NCBI RefSeq assembly: GCF_031885415.1
Contig: NZ_CP116871.1
Span: forward strand, 2,790,001 to 2,854,000
DNA length: 64,000 nucleotides
Source of the DNA: Microbacterium forte
GTDB lineage: Bacteria > Actinomycetota > Actinomycetes > Actinomycetales > Microbacteriaceae
Direction of reading: 5' to 3'
Part shown: positions 45,222 to 53,189 of the stretch, one piece after another
Numbering within the stretch: the stretch's first letter is position 1
How the letters are laid out: each line of letters starts with the position of its first letter
Translations under genes and position numbers: made by a program
The notes under the pieces: generated by a model
Databases searched by the model: none
What the model was told of the DNA's origin: nothing
Seen by the model: only the letters and a program-made list of their open reading frames with translations

Positions 45222-46310
45222 TTGAACATCACGCCTCTCGTGTGGATCATCACGATCGCCGTCACGATCGCCTTCTTCGTGTACGAGTTCTTCGCCCACG
45301 TGCGAAAGCCCCATGAGCCGACCATCGGCGAGTCCGCCCGCTGGTCTGCCTTCTACATCGGCCTCGCGCTGCTGTTCGGTGTCGGCATCGGCACCGTGTC
45401 CGGCTGGACCTACGGCGGCGAGTACTTCGCCGGGTACCTCACCGAGAAGGCGCTGTCGATCGACAACCTCTTCGTCTTCCTGATCGTGATGACCGGCTTC
45501 GCCGTGCCGCGCATCTATCAGCAGAAGGTGCTGATGATCGGCATCGTGATCGCGCTGATCATGCGCGGTGGGTTCATCGCCCTCGGCGCCACGCTGATCG
45601 AGAACTTCTCGTGGATCTTCTACCTCTTCGGCGCCCTGCTGCTGTTCCTCGCCTACCGACAGGCCTTCGCGCACGGCGAGTCCGACCCCGCCAACGGCCG
45701 CTTCATGCGGTTCGTACGCCGTGTCCTGCCGGTGAGCGACGAGTACAACGGCGATCGCCTGACCGTGCAGCGCGACGGCAAGCGCTTCTTCACTCCGATG
45801 TTCCTCGTGATCATCGCGATCGGCTTCGTCGACCTGATCTTCGCGGTCGACTCGATCCCCGCGATCTACGGTCTGACCGAAGAGGCGTACATCGTCTTCA
45901 CGGCCAACGCATTCGCCCTCATGGGTCTGCGTCAGCTGTACTTCCTCATCGGCGGTCTGCTGCAGCGCCTGGTGTACCTCGCCCAGGGTCTCGCGGTCAT
46001 CCTCGCCTTCATCGGCGTGAAGCTCGTGATGCACGCCCTGCACGTCAACGAGCTGCCGTTCATCAACGGCGGCGAGCCGCTGCTGTGGGTGCCCGAGATC
46101 CCGATCTGGTTCTCGCTGGTCTTCATCGGCGCGACCATCGCCGTCGCCACCATCGCGAGCCTCATGAAGACGCGACGCGATGACAAGCGCACCGCGCTCG
46201 AGACCGAAGCCGCAGCTGCGCTCCCCGGATCCTCGGATGCCGACTCCACGGTGTCCTCCGCTTCCTCCTCCGACACCGGCACCACCCACACCCAGAAGGA
46301 ACACTCGTGA
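45222..46310 (+). CDS. terC: TerC-family membrane protein, likely Mn2+ exporter
   Basis: The 362-residue protein has seven to nine helices with the TerC Asp-rich membrane motifs: LTEKALSIDNLFVFLIVM and GFVDLIFAVDSIPAI. Bacterial TerC proteins such as Alx, YkoY and YceF export Mn2+ or load secreted enzymes with it. The TTG at 45222 is chosen because GGAG lies eight bases upstream and the preceding DNA forms a riboswitch; an ATG at 45129 would add 31 residues encoded by that RNA. The acidic, Ser-rich C-terminus is disordered. CNNM/CorC-like gene follows after 94 bases. Confidence 0.88.
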   Translation: MNITPLVWIITIAVTIAFFVYEFFAHVRKPHEPTIGESARWSAFYIGLALLFGVGIGTVSGWTYGGEYFAGYLTEKALSIDNLFVFLIVMTGFAVPRIYQQKVLMIGIVIALIMRGGFIALGATLIENFSWIFYLFGALLLFLAYRQAFAHGESDPANGRFMRFVRRVLPVSDEYNGDRLTVQRDGKRFFTPMFLVIIAIGFVDLIFAVDSIPAIYGLTEEAYIVFTANAFALMGLRQLYFLIGGLLQRLVYLAQGLAVILAFIGVKLVMHALHVNELPFINGGEPLLWVPEIPIWFSLVFIGATIAVATIASLMKTRRDDKRTALETEAAAALPGSSDADSTVSSASSSDTGTTHTQKEHS

Positions 46311-46404
46311 ACCAGTCGCGCCGCTCCGACGCGTCCGCAGACCCCGACAGATCCGGCGCCCGAATGACCTCGGGCACCCCCGCACCTCGTGAGGTGACCC
46401 GCTG

Positions 46405-47727
46405 ATGGGCGACCTCGCGGTGAACATCGCCCTGGTGTTCGTCTTCGTCCTCGTCGGCGGCGTGTTCGCCGCGACCGAGATGGCGCTCGTCACGCTGCGT
46501 GAGAGCCAGATCAACGCGATCGCCGCCCGCGGCAGACGAGGTGAGAAGGTCGCGAGCCTGGCTCGCAACCCGAACACCTTCCTCTCGGCGGTGCAGATCG
46601 GCGTGACGGTCGCCGGCTTCGCGTCGGCGGCATATGGTGCGACCTCGATCGCCCCGTCGGTCGCGCCGCTGCTCGAGAACCTCGGCGTCGCGGCGCCGCT
46701 GGCCTTGACGCTGGCGACCGTGCTGCTGACGCTGGTGATCGCGTACCTCTCGCTCGTGCTGGGCGAGCTGGTGCCCAAGCGCCTCGCGATCCAGCGCAAC
46801 GCGCAGTTCGCGTACGCCGTCGCGCCGGTGCTCGACGGCTTCGCCACCGTCATGCGGCCCGTCATCTGGCTGCTCTCGGTGTCGACGAACGCCGTGGTGC
46901 GCCTGCTCGGCGGCGATCCGCACAAGGCCGCCGACGAGCTCAGCGAGGAAGAGCTGCGCGACATCGTCGCGACGCATCAGAGCCTCCCCGACGATGAGCG
47001 ACGCATTCTCGACGACGTGCTGTCGCTGCGTGGCCGCCAGGTGAGCGAGGTCATGCGGCCTCGTCCGGAGGTCGTCGCACTCGACGGTGCGGCGACGCTG
47101 GCCGAGGCGATCTCGCAGGTCAGGGAGCTGCCGTTCTCGCGGTACCCCGTGATCGACGCTTCGCTCGACGACATCGTGGGCTTCGTGCACGTGCGCGATC
47201 TCTTCGAGGCCGCAGCCGACGACGCGACGCGCGAGGTGCTCGGCCTCATGCGCCCGGTCGAGTACGTGCCGTCGACCGCGGGCGTGCTGCCGACCCTGAC
47301 CCGCATGCGGGCGGCCGGGCACCAGATCGCGGTCGTCGTCGACGAGTACGGCGGCACCGACGGCATCGTGACCCTCGAGGACCTCGTCGAGGAGGTCGTC
47401 GGCGAGATCTTCGACGAGTACGACACGGAAGATCGGATGCAGGATGCCGGCGGTGCTCTCGACGGGCGTCTGAATCTGCAGGACTTCGCCGAGATCACCG
47501 GCATCGCCCTGCCCCGAGGCGCGTCGGACACGGTCGCCGGTTTCGTGACCGAGATACTCGGGCGCCTCGCGGTGGTCGGCGACTCGGTCGAGGTGCCTGG
47601 GGCGACGATCCGGGTCACTGCGGTCGATCGGCGACGGATCGCCGAGATCCGGGTGGTTCTGCACGAGGACGTCGACGTCGATGCCGCCGCGGATGCCGAT
47701 CCGGGCGCCTCTGCGTCGAAGGGCTGA
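46405..47727 (+). CDS. CNNM/HlyC-CorC family membrane protein with CBS domains
   Basis: The 440-residue protein has a DUF21 membrane domain (about 1-180, with MALVTLRESQINAIAARGRRGEKVA and LVLGELVPKRLAIQ), a CBS pair (about 205-330: VMRPRPEVVALDG and MRPVEYVPS) and a C-terminal CorC_HlyC domain starting near DGIVTLEDLVEEVVGEIFDEYD. The family includes Mg2+ and Co2+ efflux proteins. Next to terC, a role in divalent-metal export is plausible. GTGAGGTGA lies before the ATG. Confidence 0.9.
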   Translation: MGDLAVNIALVFVFVLVGGVFAATEMALVTLRESQINAIAARGRRGEKVASLARNPNTFLSAVQIGVTVAGFASAAYGATSIAPSVAPLLENLGVAAPLALTLATVLLTLVIAYLSLVLGELVPKRLAIQRNAQFAYAVAPVLDGFATVMRPVIWLLSVSTNAVVRLLGGDPHKAADELSEEELRDIVATHQSLPDDERRILDDVLSLRGRQVSEVMRPRPEVVALDGAATLAEAISQVRELPFSRYPVIDASLDDIVGFVHVRDLFEAAADDATREVLGLMRPVEYVPSTAGVLPTLTRMRAAGHQIAVVVDEYGGTDGIVTLEDLVEEVVGEIFDEYDTEDRMQDAGGALDGRLNLQDFAEITGIALPRGASDTVAGFVTEILGRLAVVGDSVEVPGATIRVTAVDRRRIAEIRVVLHEDVDVDAAADADPGASASKG

Positions 47728-47730
47728 GGC

Positions 47731-48456
47731 TCAGGTCTCGTTCCAGAGTCGCCGGTAGTACTCGAGCCGCTCCCGATCGGGGGCGATGCCGTAGGCCTCG
47801 ATGAGCACGTCGGCCCAGCCGGGACCGAAGTTCCACTCGGTGCTCATCGAGGCGACGGCGATGTCGGCCCAGCGGTCGGCAGTGCCGAGCGCGGCGAGAT
47901 CGACATGTGCGAGCGGTCGACCGGCATCGTCGAGCAGCGTGTTCGGCATGCACGCGTCGCCATGACACACGACCAGCCTGTCGGCGGGCGGCGGCTCGCG
48001 CAGATCGGCGGGCACGGTGACGCCCCGCTCTTCGGCGTTCGCGATCCTCCAGGCCGGGTCCCACGTCCAGGGGCACTGCTCGACGGGCAGCGAGTCGTGC
48101 ATCTTCTGCAGGGCTGCGCCGACGGCGCGCACCGAGGTCTCCGGGTCGTCGATCCAGCGGTGGTCCACCGCACTGCGGCCGGGCAGCGCGACGGTGACGA
48201 GCCACTCGTGAGTGGCGTCCTCGCCCTGATCGATCACCTCGGGAACCGTGATCCAGCGCCGTGCCCACCGCATCCGCTCAGCCTCATCGCGCATGTTCGC
48301 CTCGGCGTCGTGCGGCCCCCACTTGATGTAGCGCCCGTCGTCGGTGCGGAATGTGACCCCGCCGATGCCGTTCAGCCACACCGGCGTCAGCGTGGCGCCC
48401 GCGGCCAGGGATCGCACGATCGGCGGGATGTCCGTCGTGGCGGATGGGATGCTCAT
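47731..48456 (-). CDS. APH(3')-like aminoglycoside phosphotransferase
   Basis: The 241-residue kinase has the APH catalytic loop CHGDACMPNTLL (His165, Asp167, Asn172), the metal-binding Asp186 in HVDLAALGTADRWADIA and Lys45 in the ATP-binding strand (RYIKWGP). The spacing and ADRW-DIA segment are those of the APH(3') branch, which phosphorylates kanamycin/neomycin-type drugs. Chromosomal copies in soil actinobacteria often have other or weak activity. Start at 48456 with GAGGTGAG upstream. There are no mobile-element traces around it. Confidence 0.82.
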   Translation of the reverse strand: MSIPSATTDIPPIVRSLAAGATLTPVWLNGIGGVTFRTDDGRYIKWGPHDAEANMRDEAERMRWARRWITVPEVIDQGEDATHEWLVTVALPGRSAVDHRWIDDPETSVRAVGAALQKMHDSLPVEQCPWTWDPAWRIANAEERGVTVPADLREPPPADRLVVCHGDACMPNTLLDDAGRPLAHVDLAALGTADRWADIAVASMSTEWNFGPGWADVLIEAYGIAPDRERLEYYRRLWNET

Positions 48457-48594
48457 GGGTCGCTCACCTCGTGTCTGAACGTATATCGGAATGCACGTAT
48501 TTTCCCGGTTCTCGGAGGCCATGCGCGGTTAGTGTCAGTCCCGGTCGCCGTCGGCGGCCGCAACATCCATCCCACTCGACACCCAGAGGTCTTC

Positions 48595-49245
48595 GTGCGC
48601 GTTTCGTCTCGGTCGCAGTGGTGGCGGCGGCACGGCAGCGATGCCGACGCCGCTTCGTCCGCATCCGAGGTGCCCGGTCCGGGCGCCGCTCAGGCTACCG
48701 CGTTCGGACTGCCGAAGGCTCCGGCGATCTCGTCGCAGGAGTCCGGTGAACGGGATCTCGACCAGTTCGTGCAGTGGATCTGGAGTGAGGACGCCGAGTC
48801 ATCCGTGCCGGCATCCGCATCCGCATCCGCGCCCGACGACACCGGCGCACGCATCACCATAGAGGAGCAGTACAACATGAGTTCACTTGACGACGCCCTG
48901 CAGCAGCTGCTGGCCATCGAGGGCGCCACGGGCGCCGCGATCGTCGACTACGGCAGCGGAATGGCCCTCGCGCAGGGCGGCAACCCCTCGTTCGATCTGG
49001 GGATCGCCGCGGCCGGCAACTCGAACGTCGTGCGCGCCAAGCTCGCGACCATGAGAGATCTCGGGGTCACCGACGAGATCGACGACATCCTCATCACCCT
49101 GAGCTCGCAGTACCACCTGATCAACGTGCTCAACGCCACCGGCGCAAGCGGTCTCTTCATCTACCTGGTGCTCAACAGCGCGTCGGCGAACCTCGCGCTC
49201 GCACGGCACAAGCTGAAGGGCATCGCCGCGCAGATCGAGGTCTGA
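48595..49245 (+). CDS. Roadblock/LC7-domain protein with N-terminal extension
   Basis: The C-terminal 120 residues form a Roadblock/LC7 (MglB-like) domain: LDDALQQLLAIEGATGAAIVDYGSGMALA through LITLSSQYHLINVL to LALARHKLKGIAAQIE. Such domains regulate small GTPases or sense states in bacteria, but no GTPase gene is adjacent. Two starts are possible: GTG at 48595 (216 residues, AGAGG upstream) adds a disordered stretch with DLDQFVQWIWSED; ATG at 48877 (122 residues) has AGAGGAG nine bases upstream and fits the domain exactly. Both products may exist. Confidence 0.75.
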   Translation: MRVSSRSQWWRRHGSDADAASSASEVPGPGAAQATAFGLPKAPAISSQESGERDLDQFVQWIWSEDAESSVPASASASAPDDTGARITIEEQYNMSSLDDALQQLLAIEGATGAAIVDYGSGMALAQGGNPSFDLGIAAAGNSNVVRAKLATMRDLGVTDEIDDILITLSSQYHLINVLNATGASGLFIYLVLNSASANLALARHKLKGIAAQIEV

Positions 49246-49261
49246 TCTCGCGAGTCGCCTG

Positions 49262-49294
49262 GAAGGGGCGGGGCCATGACGGCTCCGCCCCTTC
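49262..49294 (+). terminator. Hairpin terminator after the Roadblock gene
   Basis: GAAGGGGCGG (49262-49271) pairs with CCGCCCCTTC (49285-49294), a perfect 10-base stem with a 13-base loop, 16 bases after the stop. Confidence 0.75.
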
Positions 49295-49415
49295 GGCGTG
49301 CGCGGCGTAGGCTCGGGATCGACACTGTCGGGGATGCCACACTCCCGACGTGTCGCCTGAAACTCGGAATCAGCTAAACTGACACTGAGTCGCACACGTT
49401 TCGAAGGAGAACCGC

Positions 49416-50177
49416 ATGCAGATCCAGGGCTCGAGTGCTCTCATCACCGGCGGTGCGTCCGGTCTGGGCCTCGCCACCGCACGAACCCTCGCCGCCGCGG
49501 GCGCCGTCGTCACGATCCTCGACCTGCCGTCCTCGGCCGGAGCCGAGATCGCCGACGAGCTCGGCGGAGTCTTCGCGGGCGGCGACGTGACGAGCGCCGA
49601 TGACGCCGCCGCGGCCGTCGCCGCAGCTCAGGCGGCAGCGCCGCTGCGCATCGTGGTCAACTGCGCCGGCATCGCCCCGCCGGCCAAGGTGCTCGACCGC
49701 GACGGCAACCCCGCGGTGCTCGCCGACTTCGAGCGCATCGTGCGCATCAACCTGGTCGGCACCTTCAACGTCCTCTCGCAGGCATCCGCCGTGATCGCGA
49801 AGAACGAGCCGACAGATGAGGGTGACCGCGGCGTGATCGTGAACACCGCGAGCGTGGCGGCCTTCGACGGTCAGATCGGTCAGCCCGCGTACTCGGCATC
49901 CAAGGGCGGCGTGCACGCGATGACCCTTCCGGTCGCTCGCGAGCTCGCCCGCTACGGCATCCGCGTCTGCACCATCGCCCCCGGCATCATGGAGACGCCC
50001 ATGCTGATGGGTCTCCCGCAGGCCGCGCAGGACTCGCTCGGCCAGCAGGTGCCGTTCCCCTCGCGCCTCGGACGCCCCGACGAGTACGCCGCCCTCGTGC
50101 AGCAGATCGTCGAGAACGGCTATCTCAACGGAGAGACGATCCGCCTCGACGGCGCGATCCGCATGGCACCGAAGTAG
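49416..50177 (+). CDS. Short-chain dehydrogenase, 3-hydroxyacyl-CoA dehydrogenase type II-like
   Basis: The 253-residue enzyme has the NAD-binding TGGASGLG motif, NCAGIAPP, the active-site Ser (NTASVAAFDGQIGQ), YSASKGG with catalytic Tyr and Lys, and PGIMETPML. The order and the FPSRLGRPDEYAALVQQIVEN segment match the HSD17B10/3-hydroxyacyl-CoA dehydrogenase type II group, which oxidises 3-hydroxyacyl-CoA in beta-oxidation or branched-chain amino acid breakdown. GAAGGAG lies before the ATG. Followed by a second dehydrogenase gene after 86 bases. Confidence 0.9.
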   Translation: MQIQGSSALITGGASGLGLATARTLAAAGAVVTILDLPSSAGAEIADELGGVFAGGDVTSADDAAAAVAAAQAAAPLRIVVNCAGIAPPAKVLDRDGNPAVLADFERIVRINLVGTFNVLSQASAVIAKNEPTDEGDRGVIVNTASVAAFDGQIGQPAYSASKGGVHAMTLPVARELARYGIRVCTIAPGIMETPMLMGLPQAAQDSLGQQVPFPSRLGRPDEYAALVQQIVENGYLNGETIRLDGAIRMAPK

Positions 50178-50190
50178 ACCCCTGCGGCGT

Positions 50191-50247
50191 TCGAATCGGG
50201 CAACTCACCCGATTCGAGCCCCGGATACAGCAATTCACGCGATTCGA
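50191..50247 (+). repeat. Hairpin and 30-base-spaced repeat between two dehydrogenase genes
   Basis: TCGAATCGGG (50191-50200) pairs with CCCGATTCGA (50208-50217), loop CAACTCA. The 18-base stretch at 50200-50217 (GCAACTCACCCGATTCGA) recurs at 50230-50247 as GCAATTCACGCGATTCGA. The structure could attenuate or separate expression of the two genes. Confidence 0.6.
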
Positions 50248-50263
50248 AACGAGAAGGCGGCCG

Positions 50264-51097
50264 ATGAGCACACTGGCAGGCAAGACCATCCTCATGTCCG
50301 GCGGGAGCCGCGGCATCGGCCTCGCGATCGCGCTGCGTGCAGCGGCCGACGGCGCGAACATCGCGATGCTCGCGAAGACCGACACTCCGCATCCGAAGCT
50401 CGAGGGCACAGTGCACTCGGCGGCCGAGCAGATCCGGGCAGCCGGCGGCCAGGCGCTGCCGATCGTCGGCGATGTGCGTGACGACGACGACATCACCGAG
50501 GCCGTGATGAAGACGCAGGGCGAGTTCGGCGGCATCGACATCGTCATCAACAACGCGAGCGTCATCGACCTCTCCCGCTCGCTCGACCTCGGCGCGAAGA
50601 AGTACGACCTCATGCAGGACGTGAACGTGCGGGGAACCTTCATGCTGTCCCGCGCGGCGATCCCGATCCTCAAGGATGCGGAGAACCCCCACATCCTGTC
50701 GCTGTCGCCGCCCCTGAACCCCTCGCCGAAGTGGCTCGGCGCGCACACCGGGTACACGCTCGCCAAGTTCGGCATGACCATGGTGACCCTCGGCCTCGCG
50801 TCGGAGTTCGCCCGTGACGGCATCGCCGCGAACACCCTGTGGCCGCGCACCACGATCGCCACCGCCGCAGTGCAGAACCTGCTCGGCGGCGACAAGGTCA
50901 TGGCCGCGAGCCGCACGCCCGACATCTATGCGGATGCCGCCTACGCCGTGCTGCTCAAGCCCGCGGCCGAGTACACCGGCCAGACGCTGATCGTCGAGGA
51001 CGTGCTCGAAGCCGACGGCGTCACCGACTTCTCGCAGTACGCCGCCGTGCCGGGAACCCCCGACGACCGGCTGTTCCCCGACATCTTCCTCGACTGA
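50264..51097 (+). CDS. Short-chain dehydrogenase, HSDL2-like
   Basis: The 277-residue protein has SGGSRGIGLAIALRAAADGANI (NAD(P)-binding), NNASVIDL, the loop SLSPPLNPSPKWLGAHTGYTLAKFGM with Tyr and Lys of the active site, and NTLWPRTTIATAAVQNLLGG. This pattern is specific to the hydroxysteroid dehydrogenase-like 2 group, thought to act in fatty-acid metabolism with an undefined substrate. It probably works with the upstream 3-hydroxyacyl-CoA dehydrogenase-like enzyme. Convergent with the TauE gene. Confidence 0.88.
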   Translation: MSTLAGKTILMSGGSRGIGLAIALRAAADGANIAMLAKTDTPHPKLEGTVHSAAEQIRAAGGQALPIVGDVRDDDDITEAVMKTQGEFGGIDIVINNASVIDLSRSLDLGAKKYDLMQDVNVRGTFMLSRAAIPILKDAENPHILSLSPPLNPSPKWLGAHTGYTLAKFGMTMVTLGLASEFARDGIAANTLWPRTTIATAAVQNLLGGDKVMAASRTPDIYADAAYAVLLKPAAEYTGQTLIVEDVLEADGVTDFSQYAAVPGTPDDRLFPDIFLD

Positions 51098-51121
51098 GGC
51101 GCTCCTGCTCCGGCGGGCGGC

Positions 51122-51871
51122 TCAGAACAGCAGGTAGACGGCGCCGGCGATCGTCAGGACGATCACGATGCGGTCGAACAGCACCTGGTTCATGCGCTTC
51201 GCCAGCCGGATGCCGGCCAGTGCGCCGAGCACGACGAGCGGCGCGAGCACGGCATCCATCAGCAGCACGTGCCCCTCGAACAGGCCGAGTCCCGCGAGGA
51301 ACGGGATCTTGACGAGGTTGATGATCGCGAAGAACCAGGCTGAGGTGCCGAGGAACACCTGCACCGGTGTGCGGGTCGCGAGGAAGTACATCGACATGAC
51401 CGGGCCGCCGGCGTTCGCGACCATCGTGGTGAACCCGCCGAGCGTTCCGTAGACGCCCGAGAGCACGATGCCGCCCGGCGCGGGTGCCACCGCATCCGCC
51501 CGATTCTGTCGCCAGCGGCGCCACAGGGTGACGGCGATCATCGCGAGCAGGATCACCCCGATCGCTCGTCGGACGATCCCGTCGCCCGCGATCGCGAGGA
51601 ACGCGAACCCCGCCAGCAGCCCCGCGAGCACGGCAGGCGCCAGGCGCAGCAGAGTCGGCCAGTGCGCGTGGCGACGGTAGGTGATCAGCGCGAACACGTC
51701 GCCGACGATGAGCAGCAGGAGCATCGCGGCGGTTGACGTGCGCGCGGGCAGCACGGTCGCGAAGAGGGCGATCGCCAGGATGCTGCCACCGGGCAGCGCG
51801 GTCTTCGAGATGCCGATCGTGACCGCGGCGAGGCCGAGCGCGGCCCACGCCAGGGGTGCGAGTTCGATCAC
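51122..51871 (-). CDS. TauE/SafE-family membrane transporter
   Basis: The 249-residue protein has about eight membrane helices and the family features GISKTALPGGSILAIALFA near the start and GGFTTMVANAGGPVMSMYFLA at the middle. TauE/SafE proteins are thought to export sulfite, sulfoacetate or related anions; the substrate is not known here. The GTG start at 51871 lies one base after the stop of the KDPG aldolase gene (TGATGTG), so the two are translationally coupled. Confidence 0.86.
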   Translation of the reverse strand: MIELAPLAWAALGLAAVTIGISKTALPGGSILAIALFATVLPARTSTAAMLLLLIVGDVFALITYRRHAHWPTLLRLAPAVLAGLLAGFAFLAIAGDGIVRRAIGVILLAMIAVTLWRRWRQNRADAVAPAPGGIVLSGVYGTLGGFTTMVANAGGPVMSMYFLATRTPVQVFLGTSAWFFAIINLVKIPFLAGLGLFEGHVLLMDAVLAPLVVLGALAGIRLAKRMNQVLFDRIVIVLTIAGAVYLLF

Positions 51872-51872
51872 A

Positions 51873-52511
51873 TCAGCGTCGAGCGGCGGCGAGCGCTGCA
51901 GCGAATCGAGCCGAGCGCTGCTCGATGTCGGCCCAGTCGGAGGCGGCGAGCGAGGCGCCGTTCGCCAGGTCGCCACCCGCGCCGACGGCGACGGCACCGA
52001 CGCGGAACCACTCGGCGAGGTTGTCGGGGCTGACGCCGCCGGTCGGCATCAGCGGGGCGTCGGGGAAGGGCCCGCGCAATGCGCCGAGGTACGAGGGGCC
52101 GCCGAGTGAGGCGGGGAAGATCTTGACGACATCCACGCCGAGCTCGAGCGCGCCCATGACCTCGGTCGGAGTCATCGCGCCGGTCATCACGACGCGGCCG
52201 GTGTCGAGCATCGCGCGCGTCAGCGAGGGGAGGGTGCCGGGACTCACGAGGAACTCCGCACCGGCGTCGGCGGCGAGTGCAGCCTGCGCGGCGGTGGTGA
52301 CGGTGCCGGCGCCGATGTATGCGGCATCACCGTGGCGAGCGATCAGCTCGCGGATCACGGCGGGAGCGTCGGGTGTCGAGAAGGTCACCTCGATGCCGGT
52401 CACGCCGCCGCGGATGATCGCCTCGGACGCCTCGAGCGCGAGCTCGGGGGAGGGCGCGCGGAGCACGGCGAGGACGCCGGTGGCGCGGGCGCGGGAGAGA
52501 CGGTCGGACAT
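51873..52511 (-). CDS. eda: KDPG/KHG aldolase
   Basis: The 212-residue class I aldolase has Glu41 (GIEVTFST), the Schiff-base Lys130 (VDVVKIFPA) and the phosphate-binding LMPTGGVSPDN. It splits 2-keto-3-deoxy-6-phosphogluconate to pyruvate and glyceraldehyde 3-phosphate, in Entner-Doudoroff, uronate or galactonate breakdown. No KDG kinase or dehydratase lies beside it; coupling with a TauE-type exporter is unusual. AAGGAG site eight bases before the ATG. Confidence 0.9.
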   Translation of the reverse strand: MSDRLSRARATGVLAVLRAPSPELALEASEAIIRGGVTGIEVTFSTPDAPAVIRELIARHGDAAYIGAGTVTTAAQAALAADAGAEFLVSPGTLPSLTRAMLDTGRVVMTGAMTPTEVMGALELGVDVVKIFPASLGGPSYLGALRGPFPDAPLMPTGGVSPDNLAEWFRVGAVAVGAGGDLANGASLAASDWADIEQRSARFAAALAAARR

Positions 52512-52564
52512 CGGTGCTCCTTCAGTGGGGGATCGCATCCATTCTCCCCGACCGCAACCTGTAA

Positions 52565-53119
52565 TTACAACTGACGCGGTCGTGGCCACGCCTCGACGAC
52601 GTCCTTCGACTCCTTGAGTCCCAGGCTCGTGTGCTCCCTCACGAGCTTGATCGCCTGGATCTTCTGGTCGGCGGACACGAGCCGGTCGACCTCCGATGAG
52701 ACGGATGCGGGCAGCGCCCCGCGCACCGACGACGGCGTCGCCGTGATCGACGAGTGCACGGCCGAGGCGTTCGACACGGCCGCGAGATGCGGGGCAGTGG
52801 TGCTGACCGACCAGTGGTCGATGCGATCCTTCGCCTCCTGGAGGCGCACGCCCGTGTGCTGCCGGTAGAGCTTGATGGCGTTGATCTTGTGCCCCGCCGC
52901 GACGAGCCGGTCGATCTCGGCGATCGCCGCGGGAGTCAGCTGCGACGCCGAGGCGGTCGACGTCGACGTGGAGGCCACCGAGCGGGCCATCGTGGGCGAA
53001 GGGGTGAAGACGTGGGGCTCGGGCGCCTGGGGGCGCATCGACCGCAGCGCTGCGCCGATGATCACCACGCCGACGACGACAGCTGCGATGACCGCGCCGA
53101 CAGCGATGATGATGTCCAT
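52565..53119 (-). CDS. Membrane protein with two L7/L12-C-terminal-like repeats
   Basis: The 184-residue protein has an N-terminal membrane helix (IIIAVGAVIAAVVVGVVIIG), a Ser/Thr-rich linker and two copies of a 36-residue unit (about 68-103 and 143-178). The core of each unit reads like ribosomal protein L7/L12: HKINAIKLYRQHTGVRLQEAKDRID and QKIQAIKLVREHTSLGLKESKDVVE. In L7/L12 this helix pair contacts elongation factors. Here it faces the cytoplasm on a membrane anchor. TAGACT ends six bases before the ATG. Divergent from rlmN. Confidence 0.82.
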   Translation of the reverse strand: MDIIIAVGAVIAAVVVGVVIIGAALRSMRPQAPEPHVFTPSPTMARSVASTSTSTASASQLTPAAIAEIDRLVAAGHKINAIKLYRQHTGVRLQEAKDRIDHWSVSTTAPHLAAVSNASAVHSSITATPSSVRGALPASVSSEVDRLVSADQKIQAIKLVREHTSLGLKESKDVVEAWPRPRQL

Positions 53120-53189
53120 TCGCTCAGTCTAGGGATGCGGGCGCGCCGGCCCCAGGGCCTTCCCACCCGGCACCGCGTACCCTGGAGGT

